Origin: JAGDZR01 sp049115695
Lineage (GTDB): Bacteria; Bacteroidota; Bacteroidia; Cytophagales; Cyclobacteriaceae
Direction: 5' to 3'
Assembly: GCA_049115695.1 (NCBI GenBank)
Contig: JAGDZR010000003.1
Span: 310,001 to 374,000 of the forward strand
DNA: 64,000 nt
The number at the start of each line of letters is the position of its first letter. Positions within the stretch are counted from its first letter, which is position 1. The translations under genes were made by a program, and so were the position numbers. The notes under the pieces were generated by a model. It saw only the letters and a list, made by a program, of their open reading frames with translations, had not been told where the DNA came from and did not search any database. Of this stretch, positions 17,242 through 25,729 are shown one piece after another.

Positions 17242-19587
17242 ATGAAACTCATTAAATATTTAGGTCTTGGTATTGGAGCACTAATAGCCGTAGGACTTGT
17301 CTTGTTCTTCATTTTGAGAAGTACACTTGCCCCTACCTATTCTGGAGAAGTCAGCCTTCCTGGATTGATTCGTGATGTAGACGTTTACTACACTTCTCAT
17401 GGCATTCCTCATGTCTATGCCGAAAATGAACGAGACCTGTACTATTCGCTCGGATATGTGCAAGCACAAGATCGACTGTGGCAAATGGACCTCCTACGTC
17501 GAGTCGGTTCAGGTAGATTGGCAGAAATTCTCGGTCCTGATTTAGTGGGAGTTGATAAACTATTTCGTTCATTGGGTATCAATGCCAAAGCTGCTGATCA
17601 GGCCAAAACGCTAGCACAAAACCCACAGATGCATGAACTTGCAAAGGCATACATCGCCGGTATCAATGCATATGTAGCCAGCCACCCAAAGCCATTGGAG
17701 CATTTACTCCTTTCAGTTGATGTTGAACCGTTCACTATTGAAAATATGTATCATGTTGTGGGGTATATGGCATTTAGTTTCGCTGCAGCTCATCGGACGG
17801 ATCCGTTGTTAACAGAAATGGCGCAACAACTGGACTCAGTTTACTTAGCCGAGCTTCCGATTCATTACCGTCCAGGCGATGGTGCTAATCAAACGGTCCA
17901 TGGCGAATTCGTAAATTTTTCAAATGAGATTAGTCAGGTGATCGAAGGATCAAACATCCCTATGTTCATGGGAAGCAATAGTTGGGTCTTAGGCCCTAAA
18001 AAAAGCAGTGGTGGTAATACGCTTTTGGCCAATGACCTTCACATTGGATATGCTCAACCCAGTGTTTGGTATGAAACACATGTCACAAGTCCTGCTGTAG
18101 AGAATTATGGATACTACTTATGCGGCTATCCTTTTCCTATTTTAGTTCATAATCAGCAGTTTGCAACCGGTTTGACCATGTTTGAAAATGACGACATTGA
18201 TCTATACAAAGAAGTATTGAATGAACAAAAAACAGCCTATCTATTTCAGAATGAATGGCTCCCTGTCTCGACACGCAACGAGATCATCAAGGTAAAAGGG
18301 GATCATGATGTATCATTTGAGATTTCGAGTACACAACATGGCCCAATTGTAACCACGGTATTAGGAGACTCAACCCTAGTCGACCCACTTGCAATGAACT
18401 GGACATATGTCTCTGCTAACGGACCAGTTGATCAAGCCACCTACAAGCTCACCGATGTTAAAAATGTAGAAGAGTTTGTTGAAGCAGCACAGATGATACA
18501 TGCGCCAGGCCTCAATGTTATGTATGGTGATGCTGCAGGTAATTATGTCTGGTGGGCATCTGCATGGTTAACGAAGCGAGATGATGAATCTCGCTCGAAA
18601 TTTATTGTTGACGGCAGCATTGATTCGATTCCAGGTCTCTATCCTACCACCAGCAACCCTCATGCAATCAACCCACCTATCGGATATGTACATTCTGCAA
18701 ACCAACAATCTGTGGGATCTGATTCTATTTACTTCGGAGGCTACTACTATCCTATGCATAGGTCTGACAAAATAACTTCAGCTCTTTCATCAAAAGATAA
18801 CTGGAGTGTTGACGATGTTAAAGCACTTATGATGAATAATGAAAGCGATCTAATGCAGCAAATTCAACCAGTATTGATCAATGCTGCTGATGACAAAACC
18901 GAGCTGCTAGATTATTTGGCATCATGGGACGGATCCATGACAGAAGCGTCCTTTGCCCCTACAGTATTTCAAACTTGGCTTTTTGAAATCATGCGCCTTG
19001 CCATGCACGACGAATTGGGTGGTAAAATGTGGGATGGAATAGTCCAAACCGTGTTGATGAGAAGGAACTATACCACGTTGATCCTGAATGATACTTCTGT
19101 ATGGTGGGATGACATTAATACTCCAGAAGTAGAAAATCGAAATATGATCATTAAAAAAGCCTATATCAACAGTATTGAAAAATTGACAAAGGAACTGGGT
19201 GATGATTTTACTGAATGGTCTTGGGGAAGTCAGCACACGCTAACGCACAAACATCCTATGGCTATCAATTCACTTATGGAAATAATGCTCAATGTAGGCC
19301 CTTTTCCTATCTCCGGTGGTGACGAAGTGATCAACAATCAAGGACACAACTACACGGATGGGGTGCGTTTCCCCGTAACATTTGGGCCATCTACCAGACG
19401 TATCATTGACTTCTCTGATCCAAGAAACAATAGCTGGAGTATTAATCCAACGGGTCAATCTGGCAATATCTTCAGTCCGTATTATGATGATCAAGCCGAG
19501 ATGTTTGTAAATGGTGAATTTCGGAAAATGATCATGAATCATGACGAAATAAAAAGGTCTCAGCTTTTGCTAAAGCTGAGACCTTGA
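17242..19587 (+). CDS. Penicillin-acylase family Ntn amidohydrolase
   Basis: The 781 residues follow the penicillin/acyl-homoserine-lactone acylase plan. An N-terminal membrane anchor or signal (residues about 5 to 27) leads to the alpha-chain signatures (GIPHVYAENERDLYYSLGYVQAQDRLWQMD, given here as family motifs GIPH and GYVQAQDRLWQM). The autocatalytic cleavage motif is GSNSW at 244 to 248, Ser245 being the predicted N-terminal nucleophile of the beta chain, followed by LLANDLHIGY. The enzyme matures by self-cleavage in the periplasm and hydrolyses an amide of an aromatic or fatty acyl group. The natural substrate is unknown. The last codons form one arm of the hairpin shared with the convergent ppc gene. 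Confidence 0.9.
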   Translation: MKLIKYLGLGIGALIAVGLVLFFILRSTLAPTYSGEVSLPGLIRDVDVYYTSHGIPHVYAENERDLYYSLGYVQAQDRLWQMDLLRRVGSGRLAEILGPDLVGVDKLFRSLGINAKAADQAKTLAQNPQMHELAKAYIAGINAYVASHPKPLEHLLLSVDVEPFTIENMYHVVGYMAFSFAAAHRTDPLLTEMAQQLDSVYLAELPIHYRPGDGANQTVHGEFVNFSNEISQVIEGSNIPMFMGSNSWVLGPKKSSGGNTLLANDLHIGYAQPSVWYETHVTSPAVENYGYYLCGYPFPILVHNQQFATGLTMFENDDIDLYKEVLNEQKTAYLFQNEWLPVSTRNEIIKVKGDHDVSFEISSTQHGPIVTTVLGDSTLVDPLAMNWTYVSANGPVDQATYKLTDVKNVEEFVEAAQMIHAPGLNVMYGDAAGNYVWWASAWLTKRDDESRSKFIVDGSIDSIPGLYPTTSNPHAINPPIGYVHSANQQSVGSDSIYFGGYYYPMHRSDKITSALSSKDNWSVDDVKALMMNNESDLMQQIQPVLINAADDKTELLDYLASWDGSMTEASFAPTVFQTWLFEIMRLAMHDELGGKMWDGIVQTVLMRRNYTTLILNDTSVWWDDINTPEVENRNMIIKKAYINSIEKLTKELGDDFTEWSWGSQHTLTHKHPMAINSLMEIMLNVGPFPISGGDEVINNQGHNYTDGVRFPVTFGPSTRRIIDFSDPRNNSWSINPTGQSGNIFSPYYDDQAEMFVNGEFRKMIMNHDEIKRSQLLLKLRP
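19549..19585 (-). terminator. Perfect 14-bp hairpin acting as the ppc terminator, embedded in the 3' end of the acylase gene
   Basis: AAGGTCTCAGCTTT (19554-19567), a 4-base loop, then AAAGCTGAGACCTT (19572-19585). On the minus strand it is followed by TTTTT then ATTTC, a proper U-tract, so it should stop ppc transcription. On the plus strand it covers the last codons of the acylase, with no U-tract after it. Confidence 0.8.
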
Positions 19588-19606
19588 ATATATAACGGTC
19601 AATATG

Positions 19607-22372
19607 TCAACCTGTATTTCTCATTGCACTAGCCAGCGCATTGATTGTCAACATAAGCTCCATGTGCGTTTCTGGAATCTCATTGTTTACCTCACGCTCA
19701 GTTCTCCATTTCTTCAACAATGCAATCTGACGATCATGAAGTATCCCCATCACAGACGCCCTTAACTTATTGGAATAGTGATGATTAACCCTTCTTTCCT
19801 CAATGCCTTTACCCAGCAATTCATTCATGTGATTCTGGGTTCTGTCTAGCTCATCCAGGAACAAATTCAGGAACTTATCCTTGAGCACCTTGTCTTGAAC
19901 CAAATCAGCGTATTGCTTCATGATTTCCCGATCGGTAGCTGCAAGACTTGTATCAACATTTGTAAACACATATCGAATGAATGCATCCGTTTTCAGTGCT
20001 TCTCTGAATTGTTCGTACTCATCAGGGCTCTCAGCTTTGAGTTGCTCAAGAGCACTTCCTAATCCATACCAGCTTGTCATATGATACCTGGCCTGGCTCC
20101 ATGAGAACACCCATGGTATGGCACGAAGATCTTCAAGAGAATTTGCTCCGGTTCTTTTCGCAGGTCGTGAACCAATCTTACTAGTTTCAATTGCATCGAT
20201 CGGTGTACACTGACGGAAATAGGGAATAAAACCATCCTCTTGCATGATGCTTTCATAATACTTCTTGGAGTAACTGGCCAACTTTTCCAATATCTCAGCC
20301 TGCGGATGGTACCTTCTGTTAGTATGCTTGTTAGAGACCGTTTTGAAAAGTGTATTTGCACCAAGCAACTCAAGATTATAGGCTGCATTTACCTTATTCG
20401 CGTACTTCTGCGCAATTGTTTCTCCTTGCTCTGTTAACCTGATATCCCCCTGCAATGAACTATGAGGCATTGCTTTTATGAAGTAGTGTGTTGGTCCTGA
20501 TCCTCTGCTTATTGATCCTCCCTTGCCATGGAAAAAGCGTATCCTCACTCCTTTTTCTCGTCCCACTTCACTCAACTTAAACTGAGCCTTATATAAGTTC
20601 CATTGGCTGGCCATAATACCTCCGTCCTTGTTGCTATCGCTATAGCCAACCATGACTTGTTGTATCTGCTCACTTGAGTGATTATTTTTTTGCAAATATG
20701 ACAGTGTGCGTCGTGTAAACGGATGATTCAAAAATTGATCCAGTATTTGTGGTCCATTTTCTAAATCTTCAATAGTTTCGAGCAATGGCACTACAGGGAT
20801 CTTACACACCATTTCATCATCGACCATTTCCACCAATCCTGCCTCTCTTGCCAGCAAGTAGACAACAAGCAGGTCTGAAACTGATCTTGTCATGCTCACA
20901 ATGAATGACCCAATACAGTTTGTCCCGTATTTCCTCGTGTGTTTCTCGATCGTCTTAAAACAATCAATCACTGTTTTAGCGTTCTTACCCAATTCCATTT
21001 TACCATTGGTAAACGGCCTTGCAGATTTCAGTTCTTTATTTAAGAATGCTAGTCGCTTCTCCTCACTCCAGGTGCTAAAAGCAGTATCATCAGCCATAGA
21101 AGCGGCTAACAATTGCTCAATCGCCTTGTCATGGAAATCGGAGTTTTGACGAACGTCAAGTGCTGCTAAATGAAAGCCGAAGGTCTCAACACTTCTGATC
21201 GTTGTAATCACATCATCCAAGGCAATTCCCAGCGCACCATATCGCTTTAATTCACCCTGTAGAATTCTGAGGTCATTGATCAGCTGAGAAGAGTGTACAT
21301 AACTCCCATCATACTCCGCCAATGCTGTTGCATGCCCCCTTTGTGTATCAATAGGAAGTTTGGTAATCATCAAATGAATGAATTGCCTAAAGGCTTCACC
21401 CTTGTTTCGATTCAGCGCCTCTTTGCCTTTTTCCCCCAACTCAATCACCATCTCATACACGCGATTGCGCATTTCCTCACTTGCATTGTCAATGTCATGG
21501 CTAAAACTCAATCGTTGAACGAGCTTTGCCATCATTCGCTTAATGACCACAAAAGCATTAAGCCTAAGCTGTAACAAGGTGTGTTGCGTAACTTCTGCTG
21601 TCACCAAAGGATGCCCATCTCTATCACCTCCTACCCAATCACCAAAAGTAATTTTTGGATAAGCATAGGATTCCTGAACGCTGTTTTTCTCGAATCCAAG
21701 TTCTTCGCATGCCTGCATCAATCGTCTATCCACTATAGCAATAACCTCAGGAAACACATTGACGAGGTAGTGAAGAATATTTCTAAGCTCCGAGGGTACA
21801 TCTGGTTTTTCAAGGTAAATCTCTCCTGTCTTCCATAATCTGTAGAGGCTCAGCTTTATATTATGACGATTATTAGCTTTCTCCTGTCGATTGTACATTG
21901 AATTCTCACGTTGGACAAGAAGCAAGTATAATTCTCTGTGATGCTCCAAAACAGTGGCTCTCTTGGCCTCTGTTGGATGAGCTGTCAGCACAGGTTCTAT
22001 GCTGATTTCGCTCAAGCTATTTAGAATTTCTTCATTCGGAATGCCTTTATCTTGTAACAGTTTAATGTTACTCGCCCACAATCCATTGACTGCAGTAATC
22101 GAAGATTCTTCTGTTTCTCGTCTGTGCTGGACTGCCCCATTGATCTCGGTCATGTTTACCAATTGAAAAATCAAAGAGTAGAGCTGAAGCACTTTAGGTG
22201 TTACTTCTATTCCTTCCAGGTCATTCACCCAAGGAATTGACTGTGCTATTTGCGATTCGCCATTTTCAATCAATACTTCCTTTAATGCTTCAAGAAGGAA
22301 TTCCAGGTCGTCATATGGCTTTCCTAGCTGGTCTTTTACCTCTAAAAATGTATTATTAATCAGATTACCCAT
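19607..22372 (-). CDS. ppc: Phosphoenolpyruvate carboxylase
   Basis: The enzyme carboxylates phosphoenolpyruvate to oxaloacetate and replenishes the citric acid cycle. Its 921 residues have the catalytic histidine in EPVLTAHPTEAKR (H132), the VGGDRDGHPLVT motif (about 220), GYSDSNKDGG (about 580) and the glycine loop FFHGKGGSISRGSGP (about 615). The chain ends in the family-typical Asn-Thr-Gly (ASAMRNTG). It is cytosolic, usually tetrameric and inhibited by aspartate. It is convergent with the acylase and divergent from the SPFH gene; the nearby citrate synthase uses its product. Confidence 0.96.
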   Translation of the reverse strand: MGNLINNTFLEVKDQLGKPYDDLEFLLEALKEVLIENGESQIAQSIPWVNDLEGIEVTPKVLQLYSLIFQLVNMTEINGAVQHRRETEESSITAVNGLWASNIKLLQDKGIPNEEILNSLSEISIEPVLTAHPTEAKRATVLEHHRELYLLLVQRENSMYNRQEKANNRHNIKLSLYRLWKTGEIYLEKPDVPSELRNILHYLVNVFPEVIAIVDRRLMQACEELGFEKNSVQESYAYPKITFGDWVGGDRDGHPLVTAEVTQHTLLQLRLNAFVVIKRMMAKLVQRLSFSHDIDNASEEMRNRVYEMVIELGEKGKEALNRNKGEAFRQFIHLMITKLPIDTQRGHATALAEYDGSYVHSSQLINDLRILQGELKRYGALGIALDDVITTIRSVETFGFHLAALDVRQNSDFHDKAIEQLLAASMADDTAFSTWSEEKRLAFLNKELKSARPFTNGKMELGKNAKTVIDCFKTIEKHTRKYGTNCIGSFIVSMTRSVSDLLVVYLLAREAGLVEMVDDEMVCKIPVVPLLETIEDLENGPQILDQFLNHPFTRRTLSYLQKNNHSSEQIQQVMVGYSDSNKDGGIMASQWNLYKAQFKLSEVGREKGVRIRFFHGKGGSISRGSGPTHYFIKAMPHSSLQGDIRLTEQGETIAQKYANKVNAAYNLELLGANTLFKTVSNKHTNRRYHPQAEILEKLASYSKKYYESIMQEDGFIPYFRQCTPIDAIETSKIGSRPAKRTGANSLEDLRAIPWVFSWSQARYHMTSWYGLGSALEQLKAESPDEYEQFREALKTDAFIRYVFTNVDTSLAATDREIMKQYADLVQDKVLKDKFLNLFLDELDRTQNHMNELLGKGIEERRVNHHYSNKLRASVMGILHDRQIALLKKWRTEREVNNEIPETHMELMLTINALASAMRNTG

Positions 22373-22529
22373 AGTAGTTTACAGTATTCAAAATCGGGAA
22401 ATGAAGTGTTGAGAAAGATTATTGGGGCTTTTCGAACTAAAGCGCAATTATAATCAATCAAAAAATCATATCTAAAGGGCTAAGTTAAGATTCACCATTT
22501 ATCTTTACGACATAATAAATAAGCAAATA

Positions 22530-23354
22530 ATGGACAACCGAAAATACTTGCCAATAATAATTGTAATAGGCATTTCCCTGATCGTTTTATTCTCTCTTTC
22601 AAATAGCATTTTCTACACTATTCAGTCGAATGAAAGAGCAGTAATATTTATGCGATTTAGTGGAGGGCTGGACAAAGAAAATATTAAATCTCCGGGATTT
22701 CATATCAAAGCTCCCTGGAATGAAGTCTATGTCTATGATGTTTCAGAAAATCAGATTGAAGAAACAATGGATGTATTGGACAAAAATGGATTGAGCATCA
22801 ATGTAGATGTTACAGTTAGATTTCACCCAAAGTATGATAAGATTGGAGAAATCCATGAGACATTCCAGCGTGATTACATTAGAAGATTGGTCATTCCGGA
22901 AGTTCGTTCAACGGTACGACAGGTAATGGGCAGATTTGCTGCTGAGGAAATTTACTCAACAAAACGTCCTGAAGTTGAAGGTGCTATTCAGCAGGAAACC
23001 GAGCTCATATTAGGTAAAGAAGGCAATAACGTAATCATGAGGGCTCTCTTGATTCGATCCATTGCTTTACCTGAACAGATCAAAAATGCTATTGAGAACA
23101 AATTGAAGCAGGAGCAAGAAGCGCTGGCTTATCAATTTAGATTAGATAAAGAACAAAGTGAAGCTGAAAGAAAGCGTATTGCTGCTGAAGGCGAAGCTCA
23201 AGCCAATAAAATTATCAACAATAGTTTGACTGATGAGTTATTAAAGATGCGTGGCATTGAAGCAACTCAGCAGTTAGCCAATAGCCCTAACGCGAAAGTG
23301 ATCGTCATCGGAGGAGGTGAGTCAGGTCTTCCATTAATTTTGAATGGAAATTAA
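22530..23354 (+). CDS. SPFH/prohibitin family membrane protein
   Basis: One N-terminal membrane segment (residues about 7 to 26) precedes an SPFH/Band-7 domain (about 32 to 210) with GLDKENIKSPGFHIKAPWNEVYVYD and VRSTVRQVMGRFAAEEIYSTKR. A coiled coil rich in Glu, Lys, Arg and Ala follows (KQEQEALAYQF to AEAQANKI), then a short hydrophobic tail. This is the bacterial prohibitin/HflC-like arrangement. Such proteins build ring scaffolds in the inner membrane that organise proteases such as FtsH or lipid domains. At 274 residues the length matches prohibitins. It lies just upstream of citrate synthase with a 51-base gap. Confidence 0.88.
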   Translation: MDNRKYLPIIIVIGISLIVLFSLSNSIFYTIQSNERAVIFMRFSGGLDKENIKSPGFHIKAPWNEVYVYDVSENQIEETMDVLDKNGLSINVDVTVRFHPKYDKIGEIHETFQRDYIRRLVIPEVRSTVRQVMGRFAAEEIYSTKRPEVEGAIQQETELILGKEGNNVIMRALLIRSIALPEQIKNAIENKLKQEQEALAYQFRLDKEQSEAERKRIAAEGEAQANKIINNSLTDELLKMRGIEATQQLANSPNAKVIVIGGGESGLPLILNGN

Positions 23355-23405
23355 ACTTTTACCCCTCATTTTTTGTAGTACTTTTAAATATATTGTTAAG
23401 TAGAA

Positions 23406-24692
23406 ATGTCAGACAAAGCGGAAATTAGAGTAAACGGAGAAACCTTTGAACTCCCAGTTATTGAAGGTTCAGAAAATGAATCGGCAATTGATATTAGTAA
23501 ATTAAGAAGTCAGTCTGGAGTGATTACGATTGATCCTGGATTTAAAAATACTGGTTCTACGAAAAGCGCCATCACCTTTTTAGATGGCGAAAAAGGAATT
23601 TTAAGATACAGAGGTTATCCAATTGAGCAATTAGCCGACAAGTCTACATTTTTGGAAGTGGCCTATTTATTGATATTTGGCAATCTGCCTAGCGAGTCAG
23701 ATTTTTCCAGATTCAAAAGCGACATTACTCATCATACGTTGTTGCATGAAGATTTCAAGAAAATTCTCGATGGATTCCCTGCAAGCTCCCATCCCATGGG
23801 CGTGCTGTCTTCATTAGTGACAGCTATGACGGCTTTTTATCCTGAGAGCCTTGATCCCAATAGATCTAAAGATGGCGTTTATTTAAGCATCATCCGTATA
23901 TTGGCTAAAATGCCAACATTTGCAGCTTGGTCCTATAAAAATGAAATGGGACATCCAGTGGTTTACCCGAAAAACAAACTGGACTATTGCAGCAATTTCC
24001 TACACATGATGTTTGGCTTGCCGTCTCAGGATTATGACATTGATCCTGTTGTAGCGAATGCTTTGGATAAGCTACTTATACTCCATGCAGATCATGAACA
24101 AAACTGCTCAACTTCTACAGTACGAGTTGTAGGATCTTCACAGGCTAGTTTGTTCGCTTCACTGTCTGCTGGAATCAATGCTCTTTGGGGTCCTCTTCAC
24201 GGTGGCGCCAATCAAGCGGTCATTGAAATGTTGGAAGGCATCAGAGAAGATGGTGGTGATACGCAAAAGTGGATGAACAAAGCAAAAGACAAGAATGATC
24301 CATTCAGGTTGATGGGCTTTGGACACAGAGTGTACAAGAACTTTGACCCTCGTGCTCGTATCATTAAAAAGGCTGCTGATGAAGTTCTGGAGAAACTAGG
24401 TGTAGTTGATCCTGTATTGGACATTGCTAAGGGATTGGAAGAAGTTGCATTAAATGATGAATACTTTGTAGAAAGAAAGCTCTATCCTAATGTAGACTTC
24501 TACTCGGGTATCATTTATCGAGCATTGGGAATCCCAACAGAAATGTTTACAGTAATGTTTGCATTGGGTAGACTTCCAGGTTGGATTGCACAATGGAAGG
24601 AAATGCGAGAAAACGGTGAGCCTATTGGAAGGCCAAGACAGGTGTATACCGGTGAAAGAGAAAGAGATTACGTGACAGCTAGCAATAGATAG
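23406..24692 (+). CDS. gltA: Citrate synthase, type II hexameric form
   Basis: Condenses oxaloacetate and acetyl-CoA in the first step of the citric acid cycle. The catalytic triad is H265 (GPLHGGANQAV), H307 (GFGHRVYKNFDPR) and D364 (PNVDFYSG). The N-terminal beta domain and length of 428 fit the NADH-sensitive GltA form of Gram-negative bacteria. It ends with the typical RPRQVYTGERERDYV. A strong terminator follows 29 bases after the stop. Confidence 0.96.
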   Translation: MSDKAEIRVNGETFELPVIEGSENESAIDISKLRSQSGVITIDPGFKNTGSTKSAITFLDGEKGILRYRGYPIEQLADKSTFLEVAYLLIFGNLPSESDFSRFKSDITHHTLLHEDFKKILDGFPASSHPMGVLSSLVTAMTAFYPESLDPNRSKDGVYLSIIRILAKMPTFAAWSYKNEMGHPVVYPKNKLDYCSNFLHMMFGLPSQDYDIDPVVANALDKLLILHADHEQNCSTSTVRVVGSSQASLFASLSAGINALWGPLHGGANQAVIEMLEGIREDGGDTQKWMNKAKDKNDPFRLMGFGHRVYKNFDPRARIIKKAADEVLEKLGVVDPVLDIAKGLEEVALNDEYFVERKLYPNVDFYSGIIYRALGIPTEMFTVMFALGRLPGWIAQWKEMRENGEPIGRPRQVYTGERERDYVTASNR

Positions 24693-24721
24693 TTAGCAAT
24701 ATTGACATTTTTATAAAATTG

Positions 24722-24746
24722 GAGGCTCTTATGTGAGCCTCTTTTT
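24722..24746 (+). terminator. Rho-independent terminator of gltA
   Basis: Perfect 7-pair stem GAGGCTC / GAGCCTC with a 6-base loop, then TTTTT. Confidence 0.85.
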
Positions 24747-24754
24747 GTTGATGG

Positions 24755-25729
24755 ATGATGAAGTTTAAGCTTGATTTTGATGTTCCTCAATCAGAGAATA
24801 AAATTTCTCATGAGAATCGGATATTACTCCTAGGCTCCTGCTTTTCCGAGAACATTGGCAATCACCTGGCGCTTAATAAGTTTGATACAGCCATCAATCC
24901 GTTTGGCACGCTGTATAACCCATCCTCCATTTTTCAAATGCTGTCATTAGCGATTGATGATAACCATTCACCAACCTTCTTCCGGCACAATGAACTTTGG
25001 AGATGCTGGCATGCACATAGTAAGATCTCCGGCATTACTAAAATAGAAGTGCAAGAGAAATATGAAATTGCCCTTGCCCAGGTACGTGATTTCATCGTAA
25101 CAGGTGATTGGATCGTTGTGACTCCTGGAACCTCTATGGTCTACACCCATAAAGCATCAGGCCAGGTTGTTGCAAATTGCCATACGGTCCCTCAACAGAC
25201 ATTTTCTAAAAGTATGTTGGAGGTTAAGACTATCGTGAGTGATTTTGTGAAATTACGTTCAAAGATCCAACGTATTAATCCTGATCTGAAATGGATATTT
25301 ACAGTTAGCCCAGTAAGACACATAAGAGATGGATTAATAGCTAACACCCGATCAAAGTCGAGATTGGTGGAAGCCATCCATCAAATCAGTGAAAATCATG
25401 AGCATACTTTTTATTTTCCTTCCTACGAAATCTTGATAGATGAACTGAGAGATTATCGTTTTTATGCAAATGACCTTATTCACCCCTCACCACAAGCAGT
25501 TGAATTTATATGGGAGAAATTTGCAGCCAGCTTTATCGATGATAATGGCCTCAAATTCATTCATGACTGGACATCACTTCGTTCAGCCATGAATCATAGC
25601 TCACTCAATCCTAATTCAGCAGCACATCAGAAATTTCTAATGAACACCATAAATAAATTGGAGGAATTGAGTGTCAAAGTAGATGTAAAACAAGAAATTG
25701 CCGCGTTAAAGACTCTATTGAACGGATGA
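24755..25729 (+). CDS. GSCFA domain protein
   Basis: Residues about 22 to 260 contain the naming motif GSCFSENIG (about 27 to 35), NPFGTLYNPSS, and later FTVSPVRHIRDG and YANDLIHPS. These correspond to the Gly-Asp-Ser-Leu-like blocks of the SGNH hydrolase superfamily, with Ser and the late Asp/His as candidate catalytic residues. The family is common in Bacteroidota and its substrate is not known. There is no signal peptide. It starts 9 bases after the gltA terminator, and its stop overlaps the start of the DUF255 gene (ATGA), so the two are one operon. Confidence 0.85.
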   Translation: MMKFKLDFDVPQSENKISHENRILLLGSCFSENIGNHLALNKFDTAINPFGTLYNPSSIFQMLSLAIDDNHSPTFFRHNELWRCWHAHSKISGITKIEVQEKYEIALAQVRDFIVTGDWIVVTPGTSMVYTHKASGQVVANCHTVPQQTFSKSMLEVKTIVSDFVKLRSKIQRINPDLKWIFTVSPVRHIRDGLIANTRSKSRLVEAIHQISENHEHTFYFPSYEILIDELRDYRFYANDLIHPSPQAVEFIWEKFAASFIDDNGLKFIHDWTSLRSAMNHSSLNPNSAAHQKFLMNTINKLEELSVKVDVKQEIAALKTLLNG

